Assembly: GCA_017399065.1 (NCBI GenBank)
Contig: JAFQEL010000002.1
Coordinates: 1-64,000, forward strand
Length of the DNA stretch: 64,000 nucleotides
Direction: 5' to 3'
Source of the DNA: Clostridia bacterium
GTDB taxonomy: Bacteria; Bacillota; Clostridia; Oscillospirales; Acutalibacteraceae
The notes beneath the pieces were generated by a model. That model did no database searches. It worked only from the letters and a program-made list of their open reading frames with translations, and had not been told where the DNA came from. Below are positions 1 through 9,329 of this stretch, piece by piece. Position 1 is the first letter of the stretch. Every line of letters begins with the position of its first letter. The position numbers and the translations under genes were made by a program.

Positions 1-30
1 ATTGCCCTTCGGGCAGTTCAAGGCGAATAT

Positions 31-107
31 AATATCACTTCTGCGAAGCAGAAATATCGCATTTTGCATAAGCAAAATATATCACTCCGACGAAGTCGGA
101 ATATCAC
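31..107. repeat. ATATCAC-linked hairpin cluster
   Basis: Three short perfect hairpins (TTCTGCGAAGCAGAA, ATTTTGC-ataa-GCAAAAT, TCCGACGAAGTCGGA) lie in a row, separated and ended by ATATCAC or ATATCGC. The arrangement is like the AAATCAT-linked elements found elsewhere in the window, but the linker differs. It lies upstream of the first gene, beside the window edge, and has no coding potential. Its function is unknown. Confidence 0.7.
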
Positions 108-169
108 TTTTTTGTTTGTATAATCAAGAATAGGGATTCGATATGCGCCTTTTGACACGGTATATTGTA

Positions 170-205
170 AGATGTAAACTTCGGTTTACATCTTATTTTT
201 TGCTC
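170..205 (+). terminator. Rho-independent terminator
   Basis: A perfect 10-bp stem (AGATGTAAAC / GTTTACATCT) closes a TTCG tetraloop and is followed by TATTTTTT. It probably ends a plus-strand transcript entering from left of the window, and it insulates the promoter at 234-262. Confidence 0.75.
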
Positions 206-233
206 TTTTTGACAAAATGTAAAGCCTACTTGC

Positions 234-262
234 TTGTTGATACTCTGTTGGTTTGCTATAAT
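234..262 (+). promoter_or_regulatory. Sigma-A promoter of the 308 gene
   Basis: TTGTTG (234-239), a 17-nt spacer and TATAAT (257-262), with an extended TG two bases before the -10. It sits 45 bp upstream of the ATG at 308 and just after a terminator. Confidence 0.7.
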
Positions 263-307
263 GCAAACAAAGAACGGATAAATTCCGCTACGAAAGGAGA
301 TAAAAAA

Positions 308-1051
308 ATGGGTGCATCTATATTATTGGTATTCATCATTCCAATGGCTTTTCTTGAGGTGTTTTTTAGCGGTATTTCAGGTGCTCTTTTCGGCTACCCT
401 ACTGCTGAAATTGCTTTGCCCTACGATGAAGAAAAAGGAATTGTATGGGAATATGACAACGTTGACGATCCCAACATTGAGCTTGTAAAAACCGAAATTC
501 GTGACGGCGAACAGGTTTTTGTTTTTGAGAGCAGAGGAACGATTGATTTGAAAAATGCGTTTTTTGTAAAGGATAAAGATGAGCTGCAAGGCGATCTGAT
601 GGATCTTGTTTTCACCGACAAAAACGGAAATCAAAAGGTGTATTACGGCTACAACGGCTACAAAATTTACGAGCCTGTATTTTATTCTGCCGAGGAATGT
701 CAGACAATTGACGTAACGCTCACAGCAAAAAGTCCTAAGGAAAATGCCTCGTGGCAAGTTATAGACAGCACGCAATATGTTCTTATGAAAAAGTCCTCGG
801 GAGAAGAGACGGAAACATTTACTGTGATTATTACACCGACTAACAGAAAGGGTGAATATGCAACAGTTGGCACATTTGATGTAGAGTTTGCATATACGGA
901 TTCCTACGGAAGATATATTGAAAAGGCGACCGCACTCTTTACACTTCATGACGGCACGCATTCATTGGATGATATTACCTGCAAATCAATGACAGGAATA
1001 AAGCTGTTGGATTTTCTGGATACCTATTCAGTGTTTTCGGGAATGATTTAA
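308..1051 (+). CDS. Membrane-anchored protein of unknown function
   Basis: 247 residues from the ATG at 308, which follows GAAAGGAGATAAAAAA. The longer reading frame back to 143 is rejected because it runs through a terminator and the promoter. Residues about 4-28 (ILLVFIIPMAFLEVFF) are a hydrophobic segment, either a signal anchor or an uncleaved signal peptide. The rest is soluble, rich in charged residues and beta-prone, with many Tyr, Asp and Glu (for example DKNGNQKVYYGYNGYKIYEP). No catalytic motif or known domain is recognised. It is monocistronic with its own promoter. It is likely exposed on the outer face of the membrane, but its role is unknown. Confidence 0.75.
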   Translation: MGASILLVFIIPMAFLEVFFSGISGALFGYPTAEIALPYDEEKGIVWEYDNVDDPNIELVKTEIRDGEQVFVFESRGTIDLKNAFFVKDKDELQGDLMDLVFTDKNGNQKVYYGYNGYKIYEPVFYSAEECQTIDVTLTAKSPKENASWQVIDSTQYVLMKKSSGEETETFTVIITPTNRKGEYATVGTFDVEFAYTDSYGRYIEKATALFTLHDGTHSLDDITCKSMTGIKLLDFLDTYSVFSGMI

Positions 1052-1113
1052 CACGGAAAAAACTTCAAAAACGAAGCACGACATCTCTTGAAATCAGAAT
1101 TTACAAAGCAAAT

Positions 1114-1211
1114 AATGAATTGATTTTAATCAATTCAGATCACGGAGCAAAGCGAGAAATCATGATTTGCAAAAATAATTTTACATGATTTACGTTTCTG
1201 CAAAACGCATT
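1114..1211. repeat. Modular palindromic element, copy D (no internal unit)
   Basis: It starts with AATGAATTGATTTTAATCAA, a hairpin, continues through a GAGC..AAGCGAG module and ATCATG linkers, and ends with a GTTTctgcAAAAC-type hairpin and GCATT. The two ends match the ends of the copies at 9079-9284 and 20252-20619, but the 74-76 bp internal unit is absent. It is non-coding. Confidence 0.7.
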
Positions 1212-1255
1212 GTTTATATCCTCAATTTTCAGCTTGAATTACTGTTTCACGCATC

Positions 1256-1294
1256 AAAAAACCGCACTGCGTATTTATCGTACGCAGTGCGGTT
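1256..1294 (-). terminator. Terminator after the 1311-2354 gene
   Basis: A perfect 14-bp stem (1260-1273 with 1281-1294; core CCGCACTGCG). Read on the minus strand it is followed by a run of T, so it ends the minus-strand esterase transcript. It may also slow plus-strand transcripts from the 308 gene. Confidence 0.8.
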
Positions 1295-1310
1295 AATTTG
1301 TTTTGCACTT

Positions 1311-2354
1311 TTAAGCAAGACCTAACATTGCAAGAATTTTCTTGAGGAACTCGATTACGTAGTGGAAGTAATCGAAAATAAGCACCATAATGCCGCCGTC
1401 GCCCTGACCCTCAAGGTTACCCATATCGGTTGCCTTTGCGCCGTCATAATCGGAGGTATGAGAGTAAAGCCACGAAATCATACCGTTGGGGCTTGTAAGG
1501 TTAACTGTTTTGCCTGTAGCGTCAACAGTTGATGAATCGGGGTATGCGCTGTTATCGTAAGCAAACATATCGTTGTTTACCGCAAACCATGCATAGTGGT
1601 TGCTCTTGCAGGCTGTACCGTCGCCGAGACGTGCCGTGCCGAGAGTTGTGAATCTGCAATCAGCCGCAACAGTTGAGGTTGCACAGATTTTTTCCCAACC
1701 GGGTAAAACGCTGTTATTATAGTTGACAATCGGGTCTTTCTTGCTTGATGTAAGCCATACGGGGATATCCTTTATAAGCTCAAACTGAGACTGAGAGGGT
1801 GACCACGCAGGGCAGATCGGGAAGATTGCGGCAAACATTTCGGGGTATGCAACAGCCATTTTATAAACCATCTTACCGCCCATTGAATAGCCGCCGATGT
1901 AGATTCTGCTAAGGTCAACGTTATTTTTATTCTTTGCAATAAAATCGTCAATTGCGGCACGCAGAGGATAAATCATAGAATTTTCCCAGGAATTTCCAAG
2001 CTCTTCACGGGAACGTGCGGCAATGATAAACGCACCATCAACGTTACCGAAACGGCTCTGGAATTCTTCGCTTGCCCAGAATGCCATATAGTTCTTTTCA
2101 ATCTGCTCACCGGGATAGTTGCCGTCGCCAAGGCCGTGAACCCATACAACAACGGGATACTTCTTTGTATCGCCTGACTTGACAGGTGAGTAGTACATAT
2201 AGTCTACAGAGTAGTCGCCCGCAACGGGACCCTCACCTGCCTTGAAGCTTGCGCGAAGGTCATCAAGCTGCTTTCTCAGGTCAACAGCATTTGCACCGAC
2301 TGAAACGCCGAAAACAAGCACAACCGCAAGAATCAAAGAAATAAATCTTTTCAT
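1311..2354 (-). CDS. Secreted alpha/beta hydrolase, esterase-like
   Basis: 347 residues with a Sec signal peptide (MKRFISLILAVVLVFG..., cleavage near ANA at 21-23). The alpha/beta-hydrolase signs are WVHGLGD (oxyanion region, about 71-77), a nucleophile elbow GYSMGG with Ser157, a likely acid in SSKKDP, and a His in SNHYAW. The pattern resembles PHB-depolymerase and feruloyl-esterase-like secreted esterases; the substrate is unknown. An unusual hydrophobic C-terminal tail (IMVLIFDYFHYVIEFLKKIL) could hold the protein at the membrane. The ATG follows AAAAAGGAG with good spacing. It lies 37 nt downstream of the HAD gene and may share its transcript. A strong terminator follows. Confidence 0.8.
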   Translation of the reverse strand: MKRFISLILAVVLVFGVSVGANAVDLRKQLDDLRASFKAGEGPVAGDYSVDYMYYSPVKSGDTKKYPVVVWVHGLGDGNYPGEQIEKNYMAFWASEEFQSRFGNVDGAFIIAARSREELGNSWENSMIYPLRAAIDDFIAKNKNNVDLSRIYIGGYSMGGKMVYKMAVAYPEMFAAIFPICPAWSPSQSQFELIKDIPVWLTSSKKDPIVNYNNSVLPGWEKICATSTVAADCRFTTLGTARLGDGTACKSNHYAWFAVNNDMFAYDNSAYPDSSTVDATGKTVNLTSPNGMISWLYSHTSDYDGAKATDMGNLEGQGDGGIMVLIFDYFHYVIEFLKKILAMLGLA

Positions 2355-2391
2355 ACTTTATTCTCCTTTTTATTTTATTAATAAAATTTTA

Positions 2392-3051
2392 TCAAAACTC
2401 GGCGAGTATGTCAACTATGTCGCAGGTTGTGTCTACAAACGCATCTGCACCTGCGGCAGTAAGCTCATCCTTTCCGAAGCTGCCTTTGACACCTACAACA
2501 TAGCAGCCTGCGGCTTTGCCCGCGAGCACACCTGCAACGGCATCCTCAACAACCATACAGCATTCGGGTGCAACACCGACCGATTCTGCCGCCTTGAGAT
2601 AAATTTCGGGGTCAGGCTTTTTGTTTGTGATATCACTGCCCGTGATTACCGAGTCAAACACGCTCTCTTCAACGCCGAGCACACTGATATTCGTATCGAC
2701 CTTACGCTTGTCCGCAGAAGAAGCAACGGCAAGTCGGTATTTCTTTTTAAGCTCTGGCAGAACGGTGCTCATATTCGGTGCGGCATCGACAATAGTGCCC
2801 GCAAGCTGAATATAAATCTCGTAGCACTCGTCCTTCATCTGCGGCAGATATGTACCGCCGTTTTTCTCAACAACTCCGCCGATTGCGGCATCCTCACCCA
2901 TACCGACAAAATCGTTGAAATCCTCAAGCTTTGCTTCTATTCCGTACTTCTCCTTAAGGTGCTTTATACAGCACTTCATAAGCGGAATTTCGGAGTCTAC
3001 AAGCACTCCGTCCATATCAAATAAAATTGCTTCAATCTTTCTCATTTTCAT
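2392..3051 (-). CDS. HAD-superfamily phosphatase, beta-phosphoglucomutase-like
   Basis: 219 residues from the ATG at 3051 (an ATG at 3045 is possible). Motif I is DMDGVLVDSE near the N-terminus, with the nucleophile Asp and the acid/base Asp two residues later. An alpha-helical cap follows. Later motifs are ASSADKRK (motif II, Ser), KPDPEIYLKA (motif III, Lys) and VVEDAVAGVLAGKAAG (motif IV). This is the CbbY/PGMB/Gph-like branch, which acts on sugar phosphates or phosphoglycolate; the exact substrate cannot be told. The start overlaps the end of the TtcA-like gene by 20 nt, so the two are translationally linked. A longer frame to 3087 is unlikely. Confidence 0.85.
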   Translation of the reverse strand: MKMRKIEAILFDMDGVLVDSEIPLMKCCIKHLKEKYGIEAKLEDFNDFVGMGEDAAIGGVVEKNGGTYLPQMKDECYEIYIQLAGTIVDAAPNMSTVLPELKKKYRLAVASSADKRKVDTNISVLGVEESVFDSVITGSDITNKKPDPEIYLKAAESVGVAPECCMVVEDAVAGVLAGKAAGCYVVGVKGSFGKDELTAAGADAFVDTTCDIVDILAEF

Positions 3052-3763
3052 ACCCCCAACCGTCAATTCCTTTTCTTTGCATTGCACCTATAATTTTAGA
3101 GCGAATATCGCCGTACTTTTTTTCATAGCCCGAGAGTAGCTGTTTCATACTCTCCCGCTCCGTCACGCCATCGGCAGGACAGCGGCTTTTGACAACGGGC
3201 AGCTCCATCCTACGGCAAATGCGTGCAGGCTCGCTCTCGCGGCAGAATATTATAGGTCTGATAACGTGAATATCTTTGCGTGAAAGATATGTCACGGGCG
3301 AAAAGCAGCCTATATGACCGCCGTTCAAAAGATTCATCATAAAAGTCTCTGCCGCATCGTCCATATGGTGACCGAGTGCGACTTTATTACAGCCTGCCGC
3401 CTTAGCCGCATCGTGAAGTGCACCGCGACGCATTTTTGCGCAAAGGCTGCAGGGATTTTTTTCGTTACGTGTTTCAAAAATAATTTTGCCAAGCTCCGTA
3501 CGCTTGATTATGTACTCGACTCCAAGCTCATCACAAAGCTTCTGAAGCGGAGAAAAATCCGTCTCTTCACCGCCGAAGCACGGGTCGAGCGAGATTGCGA
3601 CAAGCTCAAACGGCTCAGGATAAAAACGCCTGATATTTGCAAGCGCAACAAGCATAGCCGTGCTGTCTTTGCCGCCCGAAAGGCCGACTGCAACACGGTC
3701 GCCCGCAGATATCATCTTATATTTCTCCATCGCCGAGCGCATATGGCTCATCATCTTCTGCAT
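3032..3763 (-). CDS. TtcA-like tRNA 2-thiolation PP-loop enzyme
   Basis: 243 residues. The PP-loop ATP pyrophosphatase motif SGGKDS is at residues 29-34. A CxxC pair (Cys105, Cys108 in NPCSLCAKMRRG) and a third Cys195 (KSRCP) match the Fe-S cluster ligands of the TtcA/TtuA group. GHHMDDAAET (131-140) is also typical. TtcA makes 2-thiocytidine at tRNA position 32, using ATP to activate the base. The length is slightly below that of proteobacterial TtcA, as is usual for Clostridia homologues. It is cytoplasmic and first in the operon with the HAD phosphatase and possibly the esterase. The exact modification target is inferred from family only. Confidence 0.85.
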   Translation of the reverse strand: MQKMMSHMRSAMEKYKMISAGDRVAVGLSGGKDSTAMLVALANIRRFYPEPFELVAISLDPCFGGEETDFSPLQKLCDELGVEYIIKRTELGKIIFETRNEKNPCSLCAKMRRGALHDAAKAAGCNKVALGHHMDDAAETFMMNLLNGGHIGCFSPVTYLSRKDIHVIRPIIFCRESEPARICRRMELPVVKSRCPADGVTERESMKQLLSGYEKKYGDIRSKIIGAMQRKGIDGWGYENEKD

Positions 3764-3767
3764 TTTT

Positions 3768-4149
3768 ACTACCTCAATAAAATTGATACCCTATCATACA
3801 TCGAGGCACCGAGGAAAGCTTCTGCCTCTGTCTTTTCTTTTACTACCTCAATAAAATTGATACCCTATCATACATCGAGGTACCGAGGGAAGCTTCTGCC
3901 TCTGTCTTTTCTTTTACTACCTCAATAAAATTGATTCCCTATCATACATCGAGACACCGAGGAAAGCTTCTGCCTCTGTCTTTATGTTTTAATGCGTTTA
4001 AAAAACGCAAATCATGCAAAATCTATTTTGCAAATCATGATTTTGTAAAAAATCAAATCATGCGAAGCAAATCATTTTTAATACCTCAATAAAGTTGCTA
4101 TACTGTCGTACATTGAGACACCGAGGAAAGTTTTATCCTCTGTCTTTTT
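3768..4149 (-). repeat. Modular palindromic element, copy A (3+1 internal units)
   Basis: Three tandem copies of a 74-bp unit begin at 3771, 3845 and 3919 (each starts ACCTCAATAAAATTGAT and contains a CACCGAGG-type core). A block of AAATCAT-linked hairpins follows (3991-4082), then a fourth unit at 4083. Read on the minus strand, the units match those at 9161 and 20344-20560. The terminal hairpin AATGAATTGATTTATCAATT is missing from the far side, where another repeat type abuts. Short open frames in the units are not genes. Confidence 0.8.
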
Positions 4150-4150
4150 A

Positions 4151-4265
4151 CCACCCTCAGTCACCTGCGGTGACAATTGTAGGGGAGACCCTCTGTGGTC
4201 TCCCGCTTCTGACCTTCACATCTCCGTAAAGCTTTTCATCCCCTGTAGGGCAGGGTCTTGACCCT
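4151..4265. repeat. GTAGGG-type dispersed hairpin repeat
   Basis: Holds CCTCAGTCACCTGCGGTGAC and two hairpins of the form GTAGGGgAGACC..GGTCTCCC and GTAGGGcAGGGTC-ttGACCCTGCC. The same motifs recur at 4819-4889, 46348-46508, 46625-46862 and 47738-47773. It is non-coding and abuts the modular element upstream of it. Confidence 0.65.
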
Positions 4266-4272
4266 GCCGCCG

Positions 4273-4785
4273 TCACTGATTCAACAGCTCAATTATTTCA
4301 TCCGAAAGCTTCAGATATTCTTCCTGCGAGTCGAGGATTTTTTGGGCGATAAATTTCCACGAAAAACGCTCGCTGTAACCCTCTGCCGTATCGTCACGGT
4401 ATGGATTATTTTTTATAAGGTCTATGATCTCACGGCTCAGCTCAACATCGCCCTTGCGCATTACACGCTTTGCAGTAAAGATAAGCGAATATTTATAAGT
4501 ATTGAGAGAGCCGAAATACACGCGGCGAAGATACTCATTCTCCGCAATAACCCGCACCATATTATCCTTATTTTTGCGGTGCATAAGGTAACGGCTTGTG
4601 AGCCTTGCAAGGCAGGCACTTACCGCCCTTGAATAAGAAAAAAGCTCTTCGTTTTCTTTTAAAATACCAAGCACTTTTTCAAGTGCCGCCTGCGGATTTT
4701 CCGCAGTCAGAGCATCGATTTCAAGACCGATTTTCTTTTCATTTTCAATAAGCTCTTCAGGGGCGTTTTTTTCAACATCAAACAT
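4273..4785 (-). CDS. Hypothetical cytoplasmic helical protein
   Basis: 170 residues from the ATG at 4785, preceded by AAGAGAG. The frame could extend to 4875, but that part is made of the GTAGGG repeat and is rejected as coding. No signal peptide or membrane segment is seen. The sequence is almost wholly alpha-helical and charged (for example LIENEKKIGLEIDAL, LEKVLGILKENEEL, LKLSDEIIELL). No known domain or active-site motif is recognised. It sits alone between two repeat blocks, downstream of murD on the same strand. Function unknown. Confidence 0.6.
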   Translation of the reverse strand: MFDVEKNAPEELIENEKKIGLEIDALTAENPQAALEKVLGILKENEELFSYSRAVSACLARLTSRYLMHRKNKDNMVRVIAENEYLRRVYFGSLNTYKYSLIFTAKRVMRKGDVELSREIIDLIKNNPYRDDTAEGYSERFSWKFIAQKILDSQEEYLKLSDEIIELLNQ

Positions 4786-4818
4786 AATCAATAATATCTC
4801 TCTTAATTTATCGGATAT

Positions 4819-4889
4819 GTAGGGAAGGGTCTTGACCCTTCCGCAAAGTCTGATAAAGCCTACCGGAACGCTCAAGAGCGTTCCCTACA
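4819..4889. repeat. GTAGGG-type dispersed hairpin repeat
   Basis: An inverted pair: GTAGGGaAGGGTC-ttGACCCTTCC, then GGAACGCTC-aaGAGCGTTCC followed by CTAC. The ends GTAGGG and CCCTAC form an outer inverted repeat. It lies between murD and the hypothetical gene, and may act as a weak terminator for either direction. Confidence 0.65.
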
Positions 4890-4906
4890 TTCCTCTTTTT
4901 AAATAA

Positions 4907-6208
4907 TCAATATTCCTGAACCATTTTCTTGAAAGCGTTGCCCTTCTCCTCAAAATTGCGGTAGCGGTTGTAGCTTGCCGCCGCAGGAGAAAGCAGGCAG
5001 GCTTTGCCAACAGCTGTCAGCTCAAAGCTCTTTGCAACAGCGTCTTCAAGAGTTTCACAGCGCACGATATTGAGCGTGCATCCCTTTGCTTCAAGCTCAT
5101 CTGCAATATTGTAGCCCGTTTCGGGCATACAGATAAGGTTATCAATCGGTGCACTCATAAGCTCGACAACAAACTGCGAGTAATCAAGACCTCTGTCCAT
5201 ACCGCCGATGATAAGTGTGCCGACGTTGCCCAGTGCCTTTACGTTGCCGATAACGGCATTGGGAATTGTAGCAATAGCATCATCATAAAAACTGATGCCG
5301 TTTTTGACGGCAAATTTTTCGAGTCTGTGCTCGATACCGCCGAATTCACTTACAGCTTTTTCGATAGCTTCGTCACTTACACCGAATTCACGCACTGCAG
5401 TTGCGGCAAAGAAAATATCCTGCCACTGATGCTCACCGGGCAGTGCCTCGGTAAGTGTAGTGAGCTTTTTGAAAAACGCATCGTTTTCATAAGCCTTACG
5501 GCTGACGTTTACTCTGCGTGAGCGTACAAAGCTCAAATCGCCGACAACCGTCTCAAGCAGCTGGTCTGCATTGGAGATAAAAAGATTTTCTTCGCTCTGG
5601 TAGCGGATAATATTCAGCTTTGCGCCTATATAGCCCTCGAAGCCGTTGTAGTGGTCAAGATGCTCGGGATATGCGTTTGTAAAAATCGCAACATCGGGTG
5701 AAGCGTGCGAAAACTCGAGCTGATGACAGCTCATTTCAATAACGGCAACCTTGCCCTCGATTTCATCAAGGCTTTCAAAAACAGGTGTGCCGATATTGCC
5801 CATAATCATACTGGGTACGCCGCCTGCCTGAAGCATACGGTAAACGAGCGTAGTTGTGGTGGTCTTACCCTTTGTGCCCGTGATACCTATTTTACGGCAG
5901 GGCACAAAACGCAGGAACAAATCCATTTCGCCCGTAACTGTAGTGCCTTCCTTTATTTTAACATCACGCAGTGATATACCGGGGCTCTGCATAACGATAT
6001 CGAAATCGTTTATACAGTCAAGATAATTCTCACCGCAGATGAGAGTGACGCTATCATCCTCAACCTTGACGGGATTCTTGTCGGCTATAGTAATGTGCAT
6101 ATCGGGATAATAACGGCGCAGAAAAGCAAGGGTTGCCCTGCCCTCTCTGCCCAGCCCGAGTATAAGCACGCTTTTATCTTTAAAGAAATCAATAAGACTC
6201 TGATACAT
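4907..6208 (-). CDS. murD: UDP-N-acetylmuramoyl-L-alanine--D-glutamate ligase
   Basis: 433 residues, normal for MurD, with the ATG at 6208 after AAAGAGG; the upstream extension would overlap secA. The N-terminal Rossmann-like domain (SVLILGLGREGRA, about 13-24) binds the UDP-MurNAc substrate. The central ATPase domain has GTKGKTTTTT (111-120), the Mur-ligase P-loop, and HLDHYNGFEGY. The C-terminal domain contains YDDAIATIPNAV and LLSPAAASYNRYRNFEEKG, both typical of MurD. It adds D-glutamate to UDP-MurNAc-L-Ala in the cytoplasm for peptidoglycan synthesis. It lies 71 nt downstream of secA on the same strand, not in a division/cell-wall cluster. Confidence 0.95.
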   Translation of the reverse strand: MYQSLIDFFKDKSVLILGLGREGRATLAFLRRYYPDMHITIADKNPVKVEDDSVTLICGENYLDCINDFDIVMQSPGISLRDVKIKEGTTVTGEMDLFLRFVPCRKIGITGTKGKTTTTTLVYRMLQAGGVPSMIMGNIGTPVFESLDEIEGKVAVIEMSCHQLEFSHASPDVAIFTNAYPEHLDHYNGFEGYIGAKLNIIRYQSEENLFISNADQLLETVVGDLSFVRSRRVNVSRKAYENDAFFKKLTTLTEALPGEHQWQDIFFAATAVREFGVSDEAIEKAVSEFGGIEHRLEKFAVKNGISFYDDAIATIPNAVIGNVKALGNVGTLIIGGMDRGLDYSQFVVELMSAPIDNLICMPETGYNIADELEAKGCTLNIVRCETLEDAVAKSFELTAVGKACLLSPAAASYNRYRNFEEKGNAFKKMVQEY

Positions 6209-6279
6209 AGAGATAACCTCTTTATTTAAACAGCGAAGAGACGGTATTACCGCCCCTTCACCGTTATGTGATTTATATT

Positions 6280-9033
6280 TTACTTCTGCTGTGCACGTGC
6301 GGCAGGTGAGCCACAGCACTTCTTGTATTTCTTGCCGCTGCCGCAGGGACAGGGTGCATTCGGGCCGACCTTCTCGCTTGCAGCCTTACGTACGGGACGC
6401 TTCTTGTCTGTGCCGTCGCCGCCTGCGTTTGTTGCAACCTCTTTCACCTTCTGTTCACGCTTTGTGTCATCCTCTGTTCTGACCTGAACAGTAAGGAGCA
6501 TACGTATAGTATCCTGTCTTATCTGTGCAGTCATATCGTCAAACATATCGTAGCTTTCAAAACGGAATGCGACAACGGGGTCCTTCTGACCGTATGCACG
6601 CAGACCGATACCGCGCTTGAGCTCTTCCATAGCGTCGAGGTGATCCATCCACTTTGCATCAACGTTGTCGAGAAGCACTTTACGCTCAAGAAGCGGCATA
6701 AGCTCGCCGAGCTCCTCTTCTCTTGCCTTATAACGCTCTTCACCGCGTGTGACAAGCATAAGCCTTACCACTTCCCGGTCAACAACGTCGTCTGCAAAAT
6801 CTTCGGGAGTGGTAAGCCAACCGAGGAAGTACTGACGCAGTGCGTCTGTGCTCCAATCCTTCGGGTCAGCCTCAGCAGGAAGATAGAGATCAACCATATC
6901 ACCAATGCTGTCAACAAGCATTTTCATAAGTGCTGTCCTGAGTTCTTCACCGTCAAGCACCTGATTACGCTGCTTATAGATAAGCTCACGCTGCTGATTC
7001 ATAACGTCGTCATACTGAAGAACGTTCTTACGAACCGCAAAGTGGTTGCTTTCAACCTTCTTCTGTGCGTTTTCAACAATGTTGGAGAAAATCTTTGTAT
7101 CAAGCGGCATATCCTCCGGAGCGTTAAGACGCTCAAGCATCATCTGAGCTCTTTCACCGCCGAAAAGACGTGTTACGTTATCGTCAAAGCTGAGGAAGAA
7201 CTGGCTCTCACCGGGGTCACCCTGACGGCCTGAACGTCCGCGGAGCTGGTTATCGATTCGTCTTGAATCGTGACGCTCCGTACCGATGATATACAGACCG
7301 CCTGCCTTTCGTACCTGCTCAGCTTCATCTGCAATTTCTGCCTTATATTTAGCCTCAAGGTCTGTATAAGTCTTACGAGCCTCAAGGATTTCTTCGTTAT
7401 CTGTATCGGCAAAGCCTGTTGCCTCGGCAATCATCTCTTCGCTGAAGCCCATGCGTCGCATCTCGCTCTTTGCCAGATACTCTTCGTTACCGCCGAGCTT
7501 GATATCGGTACCGCGGCCTGCCATATTTGTAGCGATCGTAACTGCACCGAACTTACCTGCCTGAGCAATAATCTCAGCTTCCTTATCATGGAACTTTGCA
7601 TTGAGAACCTGATGCTTGATGCCTCTCTTCTTGAGAAGCGCACTGAGCACCTCGGACTTTTCGATTGAAATCGTACCTACAAGCACGGGCTGACCCTTTT
7701 CGTGGCAAGCTTCAATTCTGTCAATAATTGCGCGGAATTTTATCGGCTCAGTTTTATATATAACATCGGGGTTATCCTTACGTGCCATCGGTTTGTTGGT
7801 GGGCACCTCGATAACGTCAAGACCGTAGATCTCCTGGAATTCAACGCTCTCTGTCTTTGCGGTACCTGTCATGCCTGAGAGCTTGTCAAACATACGGAAA
7901 TAGTTCTGGAAAGTGATGGTAGCAAGAGTCTTGCTTTCGTGCTCGACCTTTACGCCCTCTTTGGCTTCAATAGCCTGGTGAAGACCCTCATTATAGCGTC
8001 TGCCGAGCATAATACGGCCTGTGAACTCGTCAACAATGAGCACCTTGCCGTCTTTTACAACGTAATCGATATCGCGGCGCATAACACCGTTTGCCTTTAT
8101 AGCCTGGTTGATGTGGTGCTGGATTGTAAGGTTTGTGCCATCCATAAGGTTTTCAACGTTGAAGTAACGCTCTGCCTTTTCAACACCGCTCTTTGTAAGC
8201 GTTGCTGTGCGTGCCTTTTCGTCAACAACGTAATCACCGTCATCACCAACTGTTTCAACGGTTTCCTTCTTATTGTCAACCTCACGTACCTTTACCATTT
8301 TGAGAGACTTCGCAAATCTGTCTGCAAGGTCGTAAAGCTGTGTCGAGGCTTCGCCTCTGCCCGAAATGATAAGCGGAGTTCTTGCTTCGTCGATAAGGAT
8401 TGAGTCAACCTCGTCAACGATAGCAAAGCTGTGGCCGCGCTGTACACGCTGCTCTTTATACTGCACCATGTTGTCACGAAGATAGTCAAATCCCATCTCG
8501 TTGTTTGTGCCGTACGTGATATCTGCCGCATAAGCCTCACGGCGCTGCTTATTGTCGCAATCGTGCACGATAAGACCGACTGTAAGGCCCATAAATCGGT
8601 AGACCTTGCCCATCCACTCGGAGTCACGGCGTGCAAGGTAATCGTTGACCGTAACAATGTGCACACCCTTGCCGCTCAGAGCATTGAGGTAGGCAGGGAG
8701 AGTAGTTGTAAGGGTCTTACCTTCACCCGTTTTCATTTCGGCAATTCTGCCCTGATGGAGCACGATACCGCCGAGAATCTGTACGGGGTAATGCTTCTGC
8801 TTAAGCACACGCCACGCAGCCTCACGGCAGGCAGCAAATGCCTCGGGCAGAATATCGTCAAGGGTCTCGCCCTTTTCAAGCCTTGCCTTGAATTCCGGAG
8901 TCTTTGCCTGAAGCTCCTTGTCGCTGAGTCTCGAATATTCGTCCTCAAGCTTGAGCACCTTATCCTTGATAGGATTGATTCTCTTAAGCTCCTTGGTTGA
9001 ATAATCGCCAAAAATTTTCTTGAAAATAGACAT
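6280..9033 (-). CDS. secA: Preprotein translocase ATPase SecA
   Basis: 917 residues, full length. Walker A is GEGKT at about 103-107, and the DEAD-like site is [17 protein letters not shown] near 207. [25 protein letters not shown] (second ATPase fold) is clearly present. The C-terminus ends in the SEC-C zinc-binding motif, [13 protein letters not shown]. SecA drives secretory proteins through SecYEG using ATP. This fits a window with several exported proteins. The ATG at 9033 follows GGAAGG. The upstream 300 nt hold a modular palindromic element. Confidence 0.97.
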   Translation of the reverse strand: MSIFKKIFGDYSTKELKRINPIKDKVLKLEDEYSRLSDKELQAKTPEFKARLEKGETLDDILPEAFAACREAAWRVLKQKHYPVQILGGIVLHQGRIAEMKTGEGKTLTTTLPAYLNALSGKGVHIVTVNDYLARRDSEWMGKVYRFMGLTVGLIVHDCDNKQRREAYAADITYGTNNEMGFDYLRDNMVQYKEQRVQRGHSFAIVDEVDSILIDEARTPLIISGRGEASTQLYDLADRFAKSLKMVKVREVDNKKETVETVGDDGDYVVDEKARTATLTKSGVEKAERYFNVENLMDGTNLTIQHHINQAIKANGVMRRDIDYVVKDGKVLIVDEFTGRIMLGRRYNEGLHQAIEAKEGVKVEHESKTLATITFQNYFRMFDKLSGMTGTAKTESVEFQEIYGLDVIEVPTNKPMARKDNPDVIYKTEPIKFRAIIDRIEACHEKGQPVLVGTISIEKSEVLSALLKKRGIKHQVLNAKFHDKEAEIIAQAGKFGAVTIATNMAGRGTDIKLGGNEEYLAKSEMRRMGFSEEMIAEATGFADTDNEEILEARKTYTDLEAKYKAEIADEAEQVRKAGGLYIIGTERHDSRRIDNQLRGRSGRQGDPGESQFFLSFDDNVTRLFGGERAQMMLERLNAPEDMPLDTKIFSNIVENAQKKVESNHFAVRKNVLQYDDVMNQQRELIYKQRNQVLDGEELRTALMKMLVDSIGDMVDLYLPAEADPKDWSTDALRQYFLGWLTTPEDFADDVVDREVVRLMLVTRGEERYKAREEELGELMPLLERKVLLDNVDAKWMDHLDAMEELKRGIGLRAYGQKDPVVAFRFESYDMFDDMTAQIRQDTIRMLLTVQVRTEDDTKREQKVKEVATNAGGDGTDKKRPVRKAASEKVGPNAPCPCGSGKKYKKCCGSPAARAQQK

Positions 9034-9078
9034 CTTTTTACCTTCCTTACGTTACTTTCTGTATTATGATAGAACAGT

Positions 9079-9284
9079 AATGAATTGATTTATCAATTCA
9101 AATCATTGAGCAAAGCGAAAAATCATGGCTAAAAGCCAAATCATGCGACAGCTAATCATAAAAGCACAAAGATAATGGCATAACGTTCCTCGGTGCTGCA
9201 ATCTTTGCTTTGTGTATCGATTTTATTGAGGTATTAAAAATATGATTTGCCTTACGGCGTGATTTGTGTTTTTCAAAACACATT
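9079..9284 (+). repeat. Modular palindromic element, copy B (1 internal unit)
   Basis: Starts AATGAATTGATTTATCAATT, continues with AAATCAT-linked modules (GAGCAAAGCGAA, GGCTAAAAGCC, a short GCGACAGC), then one internal unit (9161-9236, containing TTCCTCGGTGC and TTTTATTGAGGTATT). It ends with ATGATTTGC, CGTGATTTG and the hairpin TGTGTTTTTCAAAACACA. It fills most of the 9034-9329 gap between secA and the regulator gene. It is non-coding. Confidence 0.8.
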
Positions 9285-9329
9285 GATTATATTCACCCAT
9301 ATGATGAAAATAAAGTTATTTTGTGTCGC

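Noticed and set aside
143-307. N-terminal extension of the first gene
   Set aside because: It would contain a terminator hairpin and the promoter, while a good RBS precedes the ATG at 308.
377-961. 194-residue minus-strand frame opposite the 308-1051 gene
   Set aside because: The plus-strand gene has a promoter, RBS and membrane anchor; the reverse frame has none of these.
2242-3024. 260-residue plus-strand frame across the esterase and HAD genes
   Set aside because: It crosses two minus-strand genes with clear motifs and has no homologous pattern.
3771-4149. CRISPR-like appearance of the tandem 74-bp units
   Set aside because: The whole unit is conserved, with no unique spacers, and no cas gene is near.
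6209-6319. N-terminal extension of murD
   Set aside because: It would overlap the secA end, has no RBS, and MurD starts near MYQSL in length comparison with the family.
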